Assembly (NCBI RefSeq): GCF_013386115.1
Contig: NZ_JACAOR010000014.1
Location: 248,001 to 312,000 of the forward strand
From: Pseudomonas gingeri
Lineage (GTDB): Bacteria; Pseudomonadota; Gammaproteobacteria; Pseudomonadales; Pseudomonadaceae
Length of the DNA stretch: 64,000 nucleotides
Direction: 5' to 3'
Shown here: piece by piece, positions 1 to 9,393 of the stretch
How positions within the stretch are numbered: the stretch's first letter is position 1
How the letters are laid out: each line of letters begins with the position of its first letter
Notes under the pieces: model-generated
The model's input: only the letters and a program-made list of their open reading frames with translations
The model's database searches: none
Told to the model about the DNA's origin: nothing
Made by a program: the position numbers and the translations under genes

Positions 1-3000
1 GCCGCTGGGCGACACCGAAATCCTGATGGCCGGGCTGTGGAGCGAACTGCTCAAGGTCGAGCGGGTAGGGCGCCATGACAACTTCTTCGAACTGGGTGGG
101 CACTCGCTGCTGGCGGTCAACCTGGTCGGGCGCATGCGCCGGCTGGGCTTGTCGGCCGATGTCCGGGTACTGTTCGGGCAACCGACGCTGGCGACCTTCG
201 CGGCGGCTGTTGGCGGCGGTCGCGAGATTGAGGTGCCGGCCAACCGCATCGCCTCGTCCAGCCTGCGGATCACCCCGCAGGACCTGCCGCTGGTGGATCT
301 GGACCAGGATGCCATCGATTGCATCGTCGCCCGCATTCCCGGTGGTGTCGCCAATGTGCAGGATATCTACGGGCTGGCGCCGTTGCAGGCCGGTATTCTC
401 TACCATCACCTGGCGGCCACCCAGGGCGATCCGTACGTGCTGCAGGCGCAGTTTGCCTTTGCCGACGAGGCTCGCCTGCGAGCGTTCGCCGAGGCCCTGC
501 AACGTGTGATCCAACGCAACGATATCCTGCGCAGCGCGATGCTCTGGGACGGTCTCGAAGTGCCGGTGCAGGTGGTGTTGCGCGAAGCGCCGCTGGACAT
601 CGAGGCGCTGCTGCCCGATGCCGCGTGCGGCGATGTCCTGGACTACCTGCAGGAGCGTTTCGACCCGCGTCACTACCGCCTGGATATCACCCGGGCGCCA
701 CTGATGCGCCTGGTGCACTGCTGGGACCCGGCCCGTGGCGAGATCATCGCCCTGTTGCTGTTCCATCACCTGGTCATGGACCACGTGGCCCTGGATGTGC
801 TGCAGCACGAGTTGCAGGCCTGCCTGCTGGGTCGGGGCGACCGGCTGGGGCCGGCAGTGCCCTATCGCAACTATGTGGCCCAGGCGAGCCTGGGCAGCGA
901 TGAGCAGGAACACGAGGCATTCTTTCGCGAAATGCTGGGCGATATCGACGAGCCGACTTTGCCGTTCGATCTGCGTGAAACGCAGGAGGACGCCAGCGAG
1001 GTCGACGAAGGCCAGCGTCCGGTCGAGCGTGACCTGAGTCGACGCCTGCGGGTTCAGGCGCGGCAGTTGGGTGTCAGCGCGGCGAGCCTCATGCACCTGG
1101 CGTTTGCCCGTGTGCTCGGGGCCTTTTCCGGCCGCGACCAGGTGGTCTTCGGCACAGTGCTGCTCGGTCGCTTGCAAGGTGGTGAGGGCGCCGAGCGGGC
1201 CCTGGGGGTGTTTATCAATACCCTGCCGCTGCGGGTCGACCTGGGCGATGAGAGCGTGCGCGATGCGTTGCTCGCCACCCATGCGCGCCTGGCCCAGTTG
1301 CTCGCCCATGAGCACGCGCCGCTGGCCCTGGTCCAGCGCTGCAGCGGCGTAGCGCCGAATACGCCGCTGTTCAGTGCCTTGTTCAACTATCGCCACGGTG
1401 CCGCAGCCACCCCGTCATCCGCGCAGAAAGCCACGGCCTGGCAGGGCATCCGCCTGCTCAAGGCCCGTGAGCGCAGCAACTACCGGTTGAGCCTGAGTGT
1501 CGATGACCTGGGCGAGGACTTCCTGCTGTCGGCCATGGCGCCACCGGGTATCGGCGCGCATCGCGTGTGCGAGGCCATGCATGTGCTGCTGGAGCAGTTG
1601 CTGGTCGCCCTGGAACAGCCGCCCGAACTGGCCATCGGCAGCCTGGCGGTGCTGGCGGACAGCGAGCGACGGCAGTTGCTGGAGACGTTCAATGCCACTG
1701 AACGCGAGTACCCCCGCGAGCGCACCGTGCATGCGTTGTTCGAAGCCCGGGCGGCTGCCCGTCCCGACGCGGTGGCAGCGGTGCACGGGGCACAGGTCGT
1801 CGCCTATGGCGAACTGAATGCCCGGGCCAACCGCCTGGCGCATTATCTGATCGCCCAGGGTGTGCAACCGGGTGACACGGTGGCGATCCTGCTGGCGCGT
1901 TCGCTGGACCTGCTGGTCAGCCAGCTGGCCATCAGCAAGTGCGCGGCGACCTATGTGCCGCTGGATATCCAGGCGCCGGCCGAGCGCCAGCTGTTCATGC
2001 TCGAGGACAGCCGTGCGGTGGCGCTGCTGACCCATGGCGGGTGTACGCTGGCGCATCCGTCGGCGCGGATCGAGCTCGATACCCTGGTGCTGGAAGGCAT
2101 GTCCGAGGACAACCCGGACATCGCGCAATCGTCCGAGGCGGTGGCCTATATCATGTACACCTCCGGTTCCACCGGCACCCCCAAGGGCGTGCGGGTACCC
2201 CATCGGGCGATCAGCCGGCTGGTGATCAACAACGGTTATGCCGACTTCAACGAGCACGACCGCGTGGTCTTCGCCTCGAACCCGGCGTTCGATGCCAGCA
2301 CCATGGATGTCTGGGGCGCGTGGCTCAATGGCGGGCAGGTGCTGGTGATCGATCACCAGACCCTGCTCGATCCGAGCGCTTTCGGCCAGGCCCTGAGTGC
2401 CGGTGGGGCGAGCATCCTGTTCGTCACCACGGCGCTGTTCAACCAGTATGTGCAGATGATTCCCGAGGCCCTGGCCGGGCTGCGGATTCTCCTCTGTGGT
2501 GGCGAGCGGGCCGATCCGGCGGTCTTCCGTCGCCTGCTGGCCCAGGCCCCGGCGTTGCGCCTGGTGCATTGCTACGGACCGACCGAAACCACCACCTACG
2601 CCACCACGCTGGAGGTCAAGGCGCTGTCTGCGGATGCCCAGAGCGTGTCCATCGGCGGGCCGATCTCCAACACCCGCGTCTATGTGCTCGATGCCCGCCA
2701 GCAACCGGTGCCGGTGGGCGTGACGGGGGAGATCTATATCGGTGGCGAGGGGGTGGCCAAGGGGTATCTGAACCGTCCGGGACTGACGGCCGAGAAGTTC
2801 CTCGCCGACCCGTTCAACCCACAACCGGACCGCCTGATGTACCGCACCGGCGACCTCGGGCGGTGGTCGGCACAAGGGCAACTGGAGTGTATCGGTCGCA
2901 ACGACGACCAGGTGAAACTGCGCGGCTTCCGTATCGAACTGGGCGAAATCGAGACCTGCCTGGCGACGTGTGCCGGGGTCCGGGACACCTGGGTGCTGCT

Positions 3001-5188
3001 GCGCGAGGACGCGCCGGGCGACAAGTGCCTGGTGGCCTACTACACCGCGCAGGAGCCTTCGCCGGCACCGACGATCGGCGAGCTGCGCGCCCATCTGCAG
3101 GGCCATCTGCCGGAGTACATGGTGCCCTCGGCCTATGTGCAACTGGCCGCGCTGCCGCTGACCGCCAACGGCAAGCGGGACCGCAAGGCCTTGCCGGTGC
3201 CGACGCCGCAGGCCTGGATCGGTCGGGTCTACGAGGCCCCCGCCAATGCCCTGGAAAGCACCCTGGCCGGGTTGTGGGCCGAGGTGCTGAAGCTGGAACG
3301 GGTGGGCCGTCACGACAGCTTCTTCGAGCTGGGCGGGCACTCGCTGCTGGCCGTACGGCTGGTCAACCTGCTGGAGCAGGCCGGCCTGCCGGTGACCCTG
3401 GCCGAGCTGTTCCAGCATGCCAGTGTCGAATCGCTGGCCACCTTGCTCGAGCAGCGCTCGCCACTGCCCGAGCGCGTGGAACCGTGGGTCGTGGTGCGCA
3501 GCACGGGGAGCCAGCCACCCTTGTTCCTGGTGCATGAATTCAGCGGCGCTGATTTGTACTTCCCGGCGCTGGGCCAGCACCTGGAGGGTGATTTCCCGAT
3601 CTACGGCCTGCCCGGCGTGGCACCGGGGCAACCGCGCCTGGACACCCTGGAGTGCCTGGCGTCGCGCCTGCTGGAGGTGATCCGGACGGTGCAGCCCGAG
3701 GGCCCGTATCGCCTGGCCGGCTGGTCGTTCGGTGGGGTGCTGGCCTACGAGATCGCCCAGCAGTTGCTGGGGCAGGACCAGGTCGTGGCGTTCCTCGGCC
3801 TGATCGATACCTATGTGCCGCGCCTGACCGACCAGGGCAAGGCGCGCTGGTCCGATGAGCATGCCCATAAACGCCATCTGCTGCTGCAATGCACGGCCCT
3901 GGCGACGGTCGGGGGTAACCGGCAGGTACTGGAGCAACTGGCGGTACTGGAGCAGGGCTGCGAGGCAATCGACTTCGACGACCTGCTCGAACATTGCCGG
4001 CAGCAGCAATTGCTGCCGCAGGCGCTGGCCGATGCCAGCGTGGCAGAGCTGTGGCCGGTGCTGGATCGGGAAGTGGCCCACGGTCACGCTCTGGCCCATT
4101 ACCGCTTGCATCCGATCGACCTGCCGGTGCACTTGTTCAGCGCCCGCGAGCGTCCGACCGAACTGTCCCGGCGCAGCGAATCCCATGGCTGGGCCGAGGT
4201 GCTGCCCGCCGAACGCCTGCGGCGCATCGAGGTGTCGGGGGACCATATGAGCATGATGCAGGCGCCGCATGTCCGTGAGCTGGGCCGCACGATTGCTGCG
4301 ACGATGGCCGTGGCTGCCGGCACCGCGACCCGCGCGGTGCCACACCAGCCGTTGTTGACGATCCAGACCGGGCGGGCGGGACGGACGCCGATCTTCTGCG
4401 TGCCGGGGGCCGGGGACAGTGTCACCGGGTTTATCGGCCTGACCGACGCGCTGGGCGCGGACTGGCCGCTGATCGGCCTGCAGCCTCGGGGCCTGGACGG
4501 TGCCGGGGCACCTCACAGCCGGGTCGAAAGCGCGGCGCGGCATTACCTGCAGGCCATCGAGCAGAGCCATCCGCACGGGCCGTTGCACCTGATTGGCCAC
4601 TCCTTTGGCGGCTGGGTCGCCTTTGAAATGGCGGTCTGCCTGCAGGCCGCCGGGCGCGAGGTGGCGTCACTGACGTTGATTGACAGCGAGCCGCCTGGCG
4701 GTACCGGCGTGGTCGGCCGACCCTACACCACCACCGCAGCCCTGCAACGGCTGATCGAGGCCATGCAACTGGCCTCGGGCAAGTCGCTGGGCATCGACCC
4801 CGTGGCCTTTGCCGCGCTGGACGATACGGTGCAGCTCGAGCAGTTGCAGGCGGGCATGGTGCGGGTCGGCCTGCTGTCGGCACGCTCGGCGAAGGAGGCG
4901 ATGCACGGCCCGGCCCGCACCTTCTCCACCGCCTTGCGCACCCTCTATCGACCGCAGCAGCGCTACCGGGGAGTGGCCCGCCTGGTGCTGGCGCAGGACC
5001 CGACCCTCGACAGCGTCGGCAACCAGCGTGAGCAGGAGGCGATGATCCGCGGCTGGAGCCAGCATGTCGGTGAGCTACGGACCTGGTATGGGCCGGGCAA
5101 CCATTTCAGCCTGCTCAAGGCGCCGGATGTCTCCCACCTGGCGGCCTGGTGGCTGGAGGGGGTGGCGCTGGGGGAAGGGGTTTCATGA
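1..5188 (+). CDS. Non-ribosomal peptide synthetase, C-terminal part (T-C/E-A-T-TE-TE), 5' end outside window
   Basis: The frame is open from base 2, so this is the end of a larger synthetase, probably for a cyclic lipopeptide. Domains in order: a carrier domain (GGHSLL, Ser codon at 104-106); a condensation domain (about 340-1640) with HHLAATQGD at its start and HHLVMDH near 764; an adenylation domain (about 1680-3200) with YTSGSTGTPKG and YGPTET; a second carrier (Ser codon 3341-3343); and two thioesterases with GWSFGG (Ser 3725) and GHSFGG (Ser 4601). The first motif fits HH[I/L]xxxxGD of dual condensation/epimerisation domains, implying that the preceding residue becomes D. Aligned to GrsA, the A-domain pocket reads roughly D-A-M-V-L-G-C-T-Y, which suggests an aliphatic substrate but not which one. 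Tandem TEs followed by macAB are typical of Pseudomonas lipopeptide clusters. Confidence 0.95.
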   Translation, partial: PLGDTEILMAGLWSELLKVERVGRHDNFFELGGHSLLAVNLVGRMRRLGLSADVRVLFGQPTLATFAAAVGGGREIEVPANRIASSSLRITPQDLPLVDLDQDAIDCIVARIPGGVANVQDIYGLAPLQAGILYHHLAATQGDPYVLQAQFAFADEARLRAFAEALQRVIQRNDILRSAMLWDGLEVPVQVVLREAPLDIEALLPDAACGDVLDYLQERFDPRHYRLDITRAPLMRLVHCWDPARGEIIALLLFHHLVMDHVALDVLQHELQACLLGRGDRLGPAVPYRNYVAQASLGSDEQEHEAFFREMLGDIDEPTLPFDLRETQEDASEVDEGQRPVERDLSRRLRVQARQLGVSAASLMHLAFARVLGAFSGRDQVVFGTVLLGRLQGGEGAERALGVFINTLPLRVDLGDESVRDALLATHARLAQLLAHEHAPLALVQRCSGVAPNTPLFSALFNYRHGAAATPSSAQKATAWQGIRLLKARERSNYRLSLSVDDLGEDFLLSAMAPPGIGAHRVCEAMHVLLEQLLVALEQPPELAIGSLAVLADSERRQLLETFNATEREYPRERTVHALFEARAAARPDAVAAVHGAQVVAYGELNARANRLAHYLIAQGVQPGDTVAILLARSLDLLVSQLAISKCAATYVPLDIQAPAERQLFMLEDSRAVALLTHGGCTLAHPSARIELDTLVLEGMSEDNPDIAQSSEAVAYIMYTSGSTGTPKGVRVPHRAISRLVINNGYADFNEHDRVVFASNPAFDASTMDVWGAWLNGGQVLVIDHQTLLDPSAFGQALSAGGASILFVTTALFNQYVQMIPEALAGLRILLCGGERADPAVFRRLLAQAPALRLVHCYGPTETTTYATTLEVKALSADAQSVSIGGPISNTRVYVLDARQQPVPVGVTGEIYIGGEGVAKGYLNRPGLTAEKFLADPFNPQPDRLMYRTGDLGRWSAQGQLECIGRNDDQVKLRGFRIELGEIETCLATCAGVRDTWVLLREDAPGDKCLVAYYTAQEPSPAPTIGELRAHLQGHLPEYMVPSAYVQLAALPLTANGKRDRKALPVPTPQAWIGRVYEAPANALESTLAGLWAEVLKLERVGRHDSFFELGGHSLLAVRLVNLLEQAGLPVTLAELFQHASVESLATLLEQRSPLPERVEPWVVVRSTGSQPPLFLVHEFSGADLYFPALGQHLEGDFPIYGLPGVAPGQPRLDTLECLASRLLEVIRTVQPEGPYRLAGWSFGGVLAYEIAQQLLGQDQVVAFLGLIDTYVPRLTDQGKARWSDEHAHKRHLLLQCTALATVGGNRQVLEQLAVLEQGCEAIDFDDLLEHCRQQQLLPQALADASVAELWPVLDREVAHGHALAHYRLHPIDLPVHLFSARERPTELSRRSESHGWAEVLPAERLRRIEVSGDHMSMMQAPHVRELGRTIAATMAVAAGTATRAVPHQPLLTIQTGRAGRTPIFCVPGAGDSVTGFIGLTDALGADWPLIGLQPRGLDGAGAPHSRVESAARHYLQAIEQSHPHGPLHLIGHSFGGWVAFEMAVCLQAAGREVASLTLIDSEPPGGTGVVGRPYTTTAALQRLIEAMQLASGKSLGIDPVAFAALDDTVQLEQLQAGMVRVGLLSARSAKEAMHGPARTFSTALRTLYRPQQRYRGVARLVLAQDPTLDSVGNQREQEAMIRGWSQHVGELRTWYGPGNHFSLLKAPDVSHLAAWWLEGVALGEGVS

Positions 5189-5246
5189 GGGACTGGCCGG
5201 GGTCCTGCGGGTTCCGGGTGTTTTCAAGGGCTCTTTTTACAGTGGG

Positions 5247-5265
5247 GCCCGGCCAGCGGCCGGGC
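5247..5265. repeat. Perfect hairpin between NRPS and macA
   Basis: GCCCGGCC and GGCCGGGC form an 8-bp GC-only stem around AGC in the 104-base gap between the synthetase and macA. No T-run follows, so it is not a classical terminator. It could slow transcription or set mRNA processing between the very long NRPS message and the exporter genes. Confidence 0.5.
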
Positions 5266-5292
5266 TCACCCTCAACGCATTGATGGTTACTT

Positions 5293-6444
5293 ATGGAAAA
5301 GTCGAAGTTTCGCAAGATGGGTCTGGGTGTGTTGCTGGTGGCGGTCGCCAGCTTGATTGTCTACGCGGTGAAGGCGCCCGCCGAACCGCCGCAGTACCTG
5401 ACCGCCACGGTCGAGCGCGGTGATATCGAGAACGCCGTCCTGGCCACCGGCCTGCTGGAGGGCATCAGGCAGGTGGATGTCGGCGCCCAGGTCTCCGGGC
5501 AGTTGAAGTCGCTCAAGGTCAAGGTCGGCGACAAGGTCAGGAAAGGCCAGTGGCTGGCGGAAATCGATCCGCTGGTGCTGCAGAACACCCTGCGCAAGGC
5601 CCAGGTCGACGAGGAAAACCTGCAGGCGCAACGCCGCTCGACCCAGGCCCAGCTCAAGCAGACCAAGGCGGTTTACGAGCGTTACCTGGGCTTGCAGACG
5701 GATGCGGCGATCTCCCAGCAGGATTTCGAGACGGCCGAGTCCAACTACGAGGTGCAGCGCGCCAACCTGTTGTCCCTCGATGCGCAGATCAAGAGCGCGC
5801 ATATCCAGATCGACACGGCCAAGGTCAACCTGGCCTATACCCGCATCGTCGCGCCGATCGACGGCGACGTGGTGGGCGTCGTCACCCAGGAGGGCCAGAC
5901 CGTGATCGCCAACCAGCTGGCGCCGATCCTGCTCAAGCTGGCGGACCTGGACACCATGACCGTCAAGGCCCAGGTCTCGGAGGCCGACGTGATTCATATC
6001 AGCCCCGGCCAGGAGGTGTATTTCACCATTCTCGGCGAAGCGGACAAACGCTACTACGCCAAGCTGCGCGGCACTGAGCCGGCGCCGCAGAACTTCCTGG
6101 AAACCCAGACCGCCGGCGCCCCGAAACAGAACACGGCGGTGTTCTACAACGCGCTGTTCGATGTGCCCAACCCCGACCACCGCCTGCGCATCGCCATGAC
6201 CGCCCAGGTGCGCATCGTCCTCGATACCGCCAGGGACGCCCTGAGCGTACCGGTGGCCGCCCTCGGGGCACGCAACCCCGACGGCAGTTTCCCGGTGCGG
6301 GTGCTCGACGCCAGGGGCATGGCTCTGGTGCGCAACGTGCACACGGGAATCAACAACAACGTCAAGGTACAGATCAAGGATGGCCTGCAGGAGGGTGATC
6401 GGGTGGTGATCGGCGAAGCGACGCCTGCCGTGGCGGGGGCCTGA
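5293..6444 (+). CDS. macA: MacA-like periplasmic adaptor subunit of lipopeptide efflux pump
   Basis: A 383-residue membrane-fusion protein. It has a short cytoplasmic N-terminus and one signal-anchor segment (about residues 11-27), then a lipoyl/barrel-sandwich half (VDVGAQVSGQLKSLKVKVGD), a helical hairpin rich in Gln, Glu and Lys (about 95-175), the second lipoyl half (IVAPIDGDVVGV) and a beta-barrel/C-terminal domain. It would link the inner-membrane ABC protein MacB to an outer-membrane TolC-type channel. It lies 104 bases behind the NRPS and 2 bases before macB, so the pair is one transcription unit. In Pseudomonas, MacAB pairs beside lipopeptide synthetases export the lipopeptide. PvdR of the pyoverdine PvdRT pump belongs to the same family, but the NRPS context favours a lipopeptide role. 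Confidence 0.93.
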   Translation: MEKSKFRKMGLGVLLVAVASLIVYAVKAPAEPPQYLTATVERGDIENAVLATGLLEGIRQVDVGAQVSGQLKSLKVKVGDKVRKGQWLAEIDPLVLQNTLRKAQVDEENLQAQRRSTQAQLKQTKAVYERYLGLQTDAAISQQDFETAESNYEVQRANLLSLDAQIKSAHIQIDTAKVNLAYTRIVAPIDGDVVGVVTQEGQTVIANQLAPILLKLADLDTMTVKAQVSEADVIHISPGQEVYFTILGEADKRYYAKLRGTEPAPQNFLETQTAGAPKQNTAVFYNALFDVPNPDHRLRIAMTAQVRIVLDTARDALSVPVAALGARNPDGSFPVRVLDARGMALVRNVHTGINNNVKVQIKDGLQEGDRVVIGEATPAVAGA

Positions 6445-6446
6445 CG

Positions 6447-8405
6447 ATGACGCAGCCACTGCTGGAACTCAAGGGCATCACCCGTCGCTTCACGGCCGGG
6501 GAGCGCGAATTCACTGCGCTCGGGAACATCGACCTGAGCATCGAGGCCGGGGAAATGGTGGCGATCACCGGCGCCTCGGGCTCGGGCAAATCGACGCTGA
6601 TGAATATCCTCGGTTGCCTCGACTACGCCACTGCCGGCAGCTATCGGATCAATGGCCGCGAAACCCGCGACCTGGGCAACGAAGAGTTGGCCGAACTGCG
6701 GCGCGACTACTTCGGCTTCATCTTCCAGCGCTACCACCTGCTGCCGCACCTGAGCGCGCTGCACAACGTCGAGATGCCGGCGATCTATGCCGGCACTGGC
6801 GAATCCAAGCGCCATGGGCGGGCCCGCGAGCTGCTCGATCGCCTCGGCCTGGCGGGGCACCTGAGCCATCGGCCGAACCAGCTTTCCGGCGGCCAGCAAC
6901 AACGGGTGAGCATTGCCCGGGCGCTGATGAACGGCGGCGAGGTGATCCTCGCCGACGAACCCACCGGGGCCCTCGATACCCACAGCGGCAAGGAGGTGAT
7001 GCAGATCCTGCTGGAGCTGCATGCCGCCGGTCACACGGTGATCATCGTCACCCACGATGCCAAGGTGGCCGCCAATGCCGAGCGGATCATCGAAGTGCGC
7101 GATGGCGAGATCGTCAGTGATCGCGCCAACGAACGGGCGGTGGGCGCGCCGCCGCAGGTCGAGCCGGCCAGCCTGGCGTCCCGTGGCGCACGCCGGCTGG
7201 TGGCCAGCCTGGGCTTGTTCAAGGAGGCCTTCAACATGGCCTGGGTGGCGCTGATCTCCCACCGCATGCGCACTCTGTTGACCATGCTCGGCATTGTCAT
7301 CGGCATCACCTCGGTGGTGTCGATCTCGGCCATCGGCGAGGGCGCCAAGCGCTATGTGCTCAAGGACATCCAGGCCATTGGCAGCAACACCATCGACATC
7401 TATCCGGGCAGCAGTTTCGGCGACAGCCGGGCCAACAGCATCGAGACCCTGGTGCCGGCCGATGTCCAGGCCCTGAGCCAGCTGTACTACGTCGACAGCG
7501 CGACCCCGGTGGTCGGGCGCAATCTGTTGCTGCGCCATGGCAACGTCGACGTCAATGCCCAGGTCAACGGCGTCAGCGACCGTTATTTCCAGGTACGCGG
7601 CATCAGGATGGAGGCGGGCATACCCTTCAGCGAGCATGATGCCCGGCGCCAGGCCCAGGTGGTGGTGATCGACCACAACACCCGGCTACGCCTGTTCGGG
7701 CCCACGGTCGACCCCCTGGGCCAGGTGATCCTGGTGGGCAACCTGCCGTGCACGGTGATCGGCGTGACGGCCGACAGCAAGAACCTCTTTGCCGCCAGCA
7801 AGCTGCTGAACGTCTGGGTCCCGTATGAAACGGCGGCGGGGCGCCTGCTCGGGCAACGTCACCTGGACAGCATCACGGTGCGGATCAAGGACGGGCAGCC
7901 GAGCAAGGTGGTGGAAGACAATGTGGTCAAGCTGATGCTGCAGCGTCACGGCACCAAGGACTTTTTCACCAACAACCTCGACAGCATCATGCAGACGGTG
8001 CAGAAGACCAGCCGTTCGCTGGCGTTGCTGCTGTCGTTGATCGCGGTGATCTCGCTGGTGGTCGGTGGCATCGGCGTGATGAATATCATGTTGGTTTCGG
8101 TGACCGAACGGACCCGCGAGATCGGTATTCGCATGGCGGTGGGGGCGCGCCAGTCGGATATCCGCCAGCAGTTCCTGGTGGAAGCGGTGATGGTCTGCCT
8201 GCTTGGCGGGGCGATCGGCATTTCCCTGTCCTTCGGTATCGGTTACCTGTTTTCGCTGTTTATCAAGGAGTGGCAGATGGTGTTCTCGATAGGCGCGATC
8301 ATTACCGCGTTTATCTGTTCGACCCTGATCGGTATCGTCTTCGGCTTTGTCCCGGCGCGCAACGCTTCCCGGCTGGACCCGATCGAAGCGTTGGCGCGGG
8401 ACTGA
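6447..8405 (+). CDS. macB: MacB-like ABC transporter ATPase/permease, lipopeptide export
   Basis: A 652-residue fusion of an N-terminal nucleotide-binding domain with a permease, the normal MacB build and length. Walker A is GASGSGKST (about residue 46), the signature is LSGGQQQR and Walker B runs into DEPTGALD. After a linker at about 230-270, one membrane segment (MRTLLTMLGIVIGITSVVSI) precedes a large periplasmic domain. Three C-terminal segments of the FtsX/MacB type follow (LALLLSLIAVISLVVGGIGV and onward). The start is 2 bases after the macA stop. With MacA it would drive lipopeptide or another peptide out through a TolC-like channel. No outer-membrane channel gene is in the window, so the partner must lie upstream or elsewhere. 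Confidence 0.94.
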   Translation: MTQPLLELKGITRRFTAGEREFTALGNIDLSIEAGEMVAITGASGSGKSTLMNILGCLDYATAGSYRINGRETRDLGNEELAELRRDYFGFIFQRYHLLPHLSALHNVEMPAIYAGTGESKRHGRARELLDRLGLAGHLSHRPNQLSGGQQQRVSIARALMNGGEVILADEPTGALDTHSGKEVMQILLELHAAGHTVIIVTHDAKVAANAERIIEVRDGEIVSDRANERAVGAPPQVEPASLASRGARRLVASLGLFKEAFNMAWVALISHRMRTLLTMLGIVIGITSVVSISAIGEGAKRYVLKDIQAIGSNTIDIYPGSSFGDSRANSIETLVPADVQALSQLYYVDSATPVVGRNLLLRHGNVDVNAQVNGVSDRYFQVRGIRMEAGIPFSEHDARRQAQVVVIDHNTRLRLFGPTVDPLGQVILVGNLPCTVIGVTADSKNLFAASKLLNVWVPYETAAGRLLGQRHLDSITVRIKDGQPSKVVEDNVVKLMLQRHGTKDFFTNNLDSIMQTVQKTSRSLALLLSLIAVISLVVGGIGVMNIMLVSVTERTREIGIRMAVGARQSDIRQQFLVEAVMVCLLGGAIGISLSFGIGYLFSLFIKEWQMVFSIGAIITAFICSTLIGIVFGFVPARNASRLDPIEALARD

Positions 8406-8447
8406 GCGAATCCGTCTCGATCGATCAGTGGACGGCCCCAAGGCCTG

Positions 8448-8477
8448 TTGTAGGAGCCGGCTTGCCGGCTCCTACAA
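8448..8477. repeat. REP palindrome between convergent macB and luxR
   Basis: A perfect 13-bp inverted repeat (TTGTAGGAGCCGG ... CCGGCTCCTACAA) with loop CTTG. The TAGGAGCCGGCTTGCCGGC core is the common Pseudomonas REP motif and recurs at 51.1 and 53.3-53.5 kb. Its place between two converging genes suits a bidirectional transcription end and mRNA stabiliser. Confidence 0.85.
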
Positions 8478-8488
8478 GGGCGGTGGCG

Positions 8489-9241
8489 CTAGACGACGTT
8501 GAACGGTCCCGCCGTGGCGGACATTTCTTCCGAGGCATACATCCAGCGCATCAGTGAATGCCGCCCGCTGATGCCCATCTTGATCGCCGCGCGCTTGAGG
8601 TAGCTCTCGACGGTATTGACCTTCAACTGGAACCGTTCGGCCAGCTCGGGGGCAGTGCGCCCGGCGAGCAGGCCGACACAGACTTCCATTTCGCGATTCG
8701 ACAGGGTCAGCCCCGATTGTGACAGGCGATCGGCGAAACGCAGGCGCAAGGTCTGTAACCCCTGGCTTTCCAGGTTCTCCTGCGGCCCGGGTTGCTCGTC
8801 CGGCGCGGCGACCAGGGGTTGCAGGGCGCTGATGTGCTTTTCCACCATGGGCAGCAGTACGGGAGAGAAGTCCTGCAGGATGCTGCGTTCCCGGGCGGAA
8901 AAGCGTTGTGACTGGTTCGAGCGATACACGGAAATCATGTAGCTGTAGTCGTCCTTGCGCCGGGTCAGGTGCAAGGCCGACTCCTTGCCACTGGAGGCGG
9001 CGGTGAGCAGGTCGGTACGCCCGATCACCTCGTTATCGGCGTTTCTCGACGAGGCGGGGAACTCCGAGTCCGCCTGCACCTTGCGGATATGCGTGGCATC
9101 CACGGACAACTGGGTGAGGATCAGGTCGTGCAACATCCGTGGGAAACTGCGACTGCCTGTGCTGGCAATGACCTTGCCAATATGGGGGAACAGCAGTTGT
9201 GCGTTCATCATTTCATCCATGAGTTTCAGATTCTGGAACAT
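8489..9241 (-). CDS. LuxR-family transcriptional regulator, likely of the lipopeptide cluster
   Basis: A 250-residue protein with a C-terminal LuxR/GerE helix-turn-helix (LSNREMEVCVGLLAGRTAPE, then about 25 further residues ending near IKMGI). The roughly 170-residue N-terminal part does not show an obvious autoinducer-binding signature that I can recognise. It converges on macB, separated by a REP palindrome. Orphan LuxR regulators of this size flank many Pseudomonas lipopeptide NRPS clusters and activate the synthetase genes, so the same role is inferred here. In-frame Met codons 8 and 12 residues downstream are alternative starts. I chose the first because a GAAGAG-like element precedes it. 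Confidence 0.85.
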   Translation of the reverse strand: MFQNLKLMDEMMNAQLLFPHIGKVIASTGSRSFPRMLHDLILTQLSVDATHIRKVQADSEFPASSRNADNEVIGRTDLLTAASSGKESALHLTRRKDDYSYMISVYRSNQSQRFSARERSILQDFSPVLLPMVEKHISALQPLVAAPDEQPGPQENLESQGLQTLRLRFADRLSQSGLTLSNREMEVCVGLLAGRTAPELAERFQLKVNTVESYLKRAAIKMGISGRHSLMRWMYASEEMSATAGPFNVV

Positions 9242-9393
9242 TCGCTCTTCAGGAGAACGAGCCTGGAGCAGCGGCTTTTAACCTTAGCCGACCGGCAGGT
9301 ATTCCGCTCGGGAATACACCCATGAAAATCCATGATTTTCCTTATCTGGGCGGATCTCGTAGCGTGATACCCACATCCAGAGGAGAGTTTGCC

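Noticed and set aside
1415..4600. A 1061-codon open frame on the minus strand opposite the NRPS
   Set aside because: It is a codon-bias shadow of the high-GC synthetase gene: no ribosome site, a low-complexity Gln/Arg/His/Gly composition and no domain signs, while the + strand shows full NRPS motifs.
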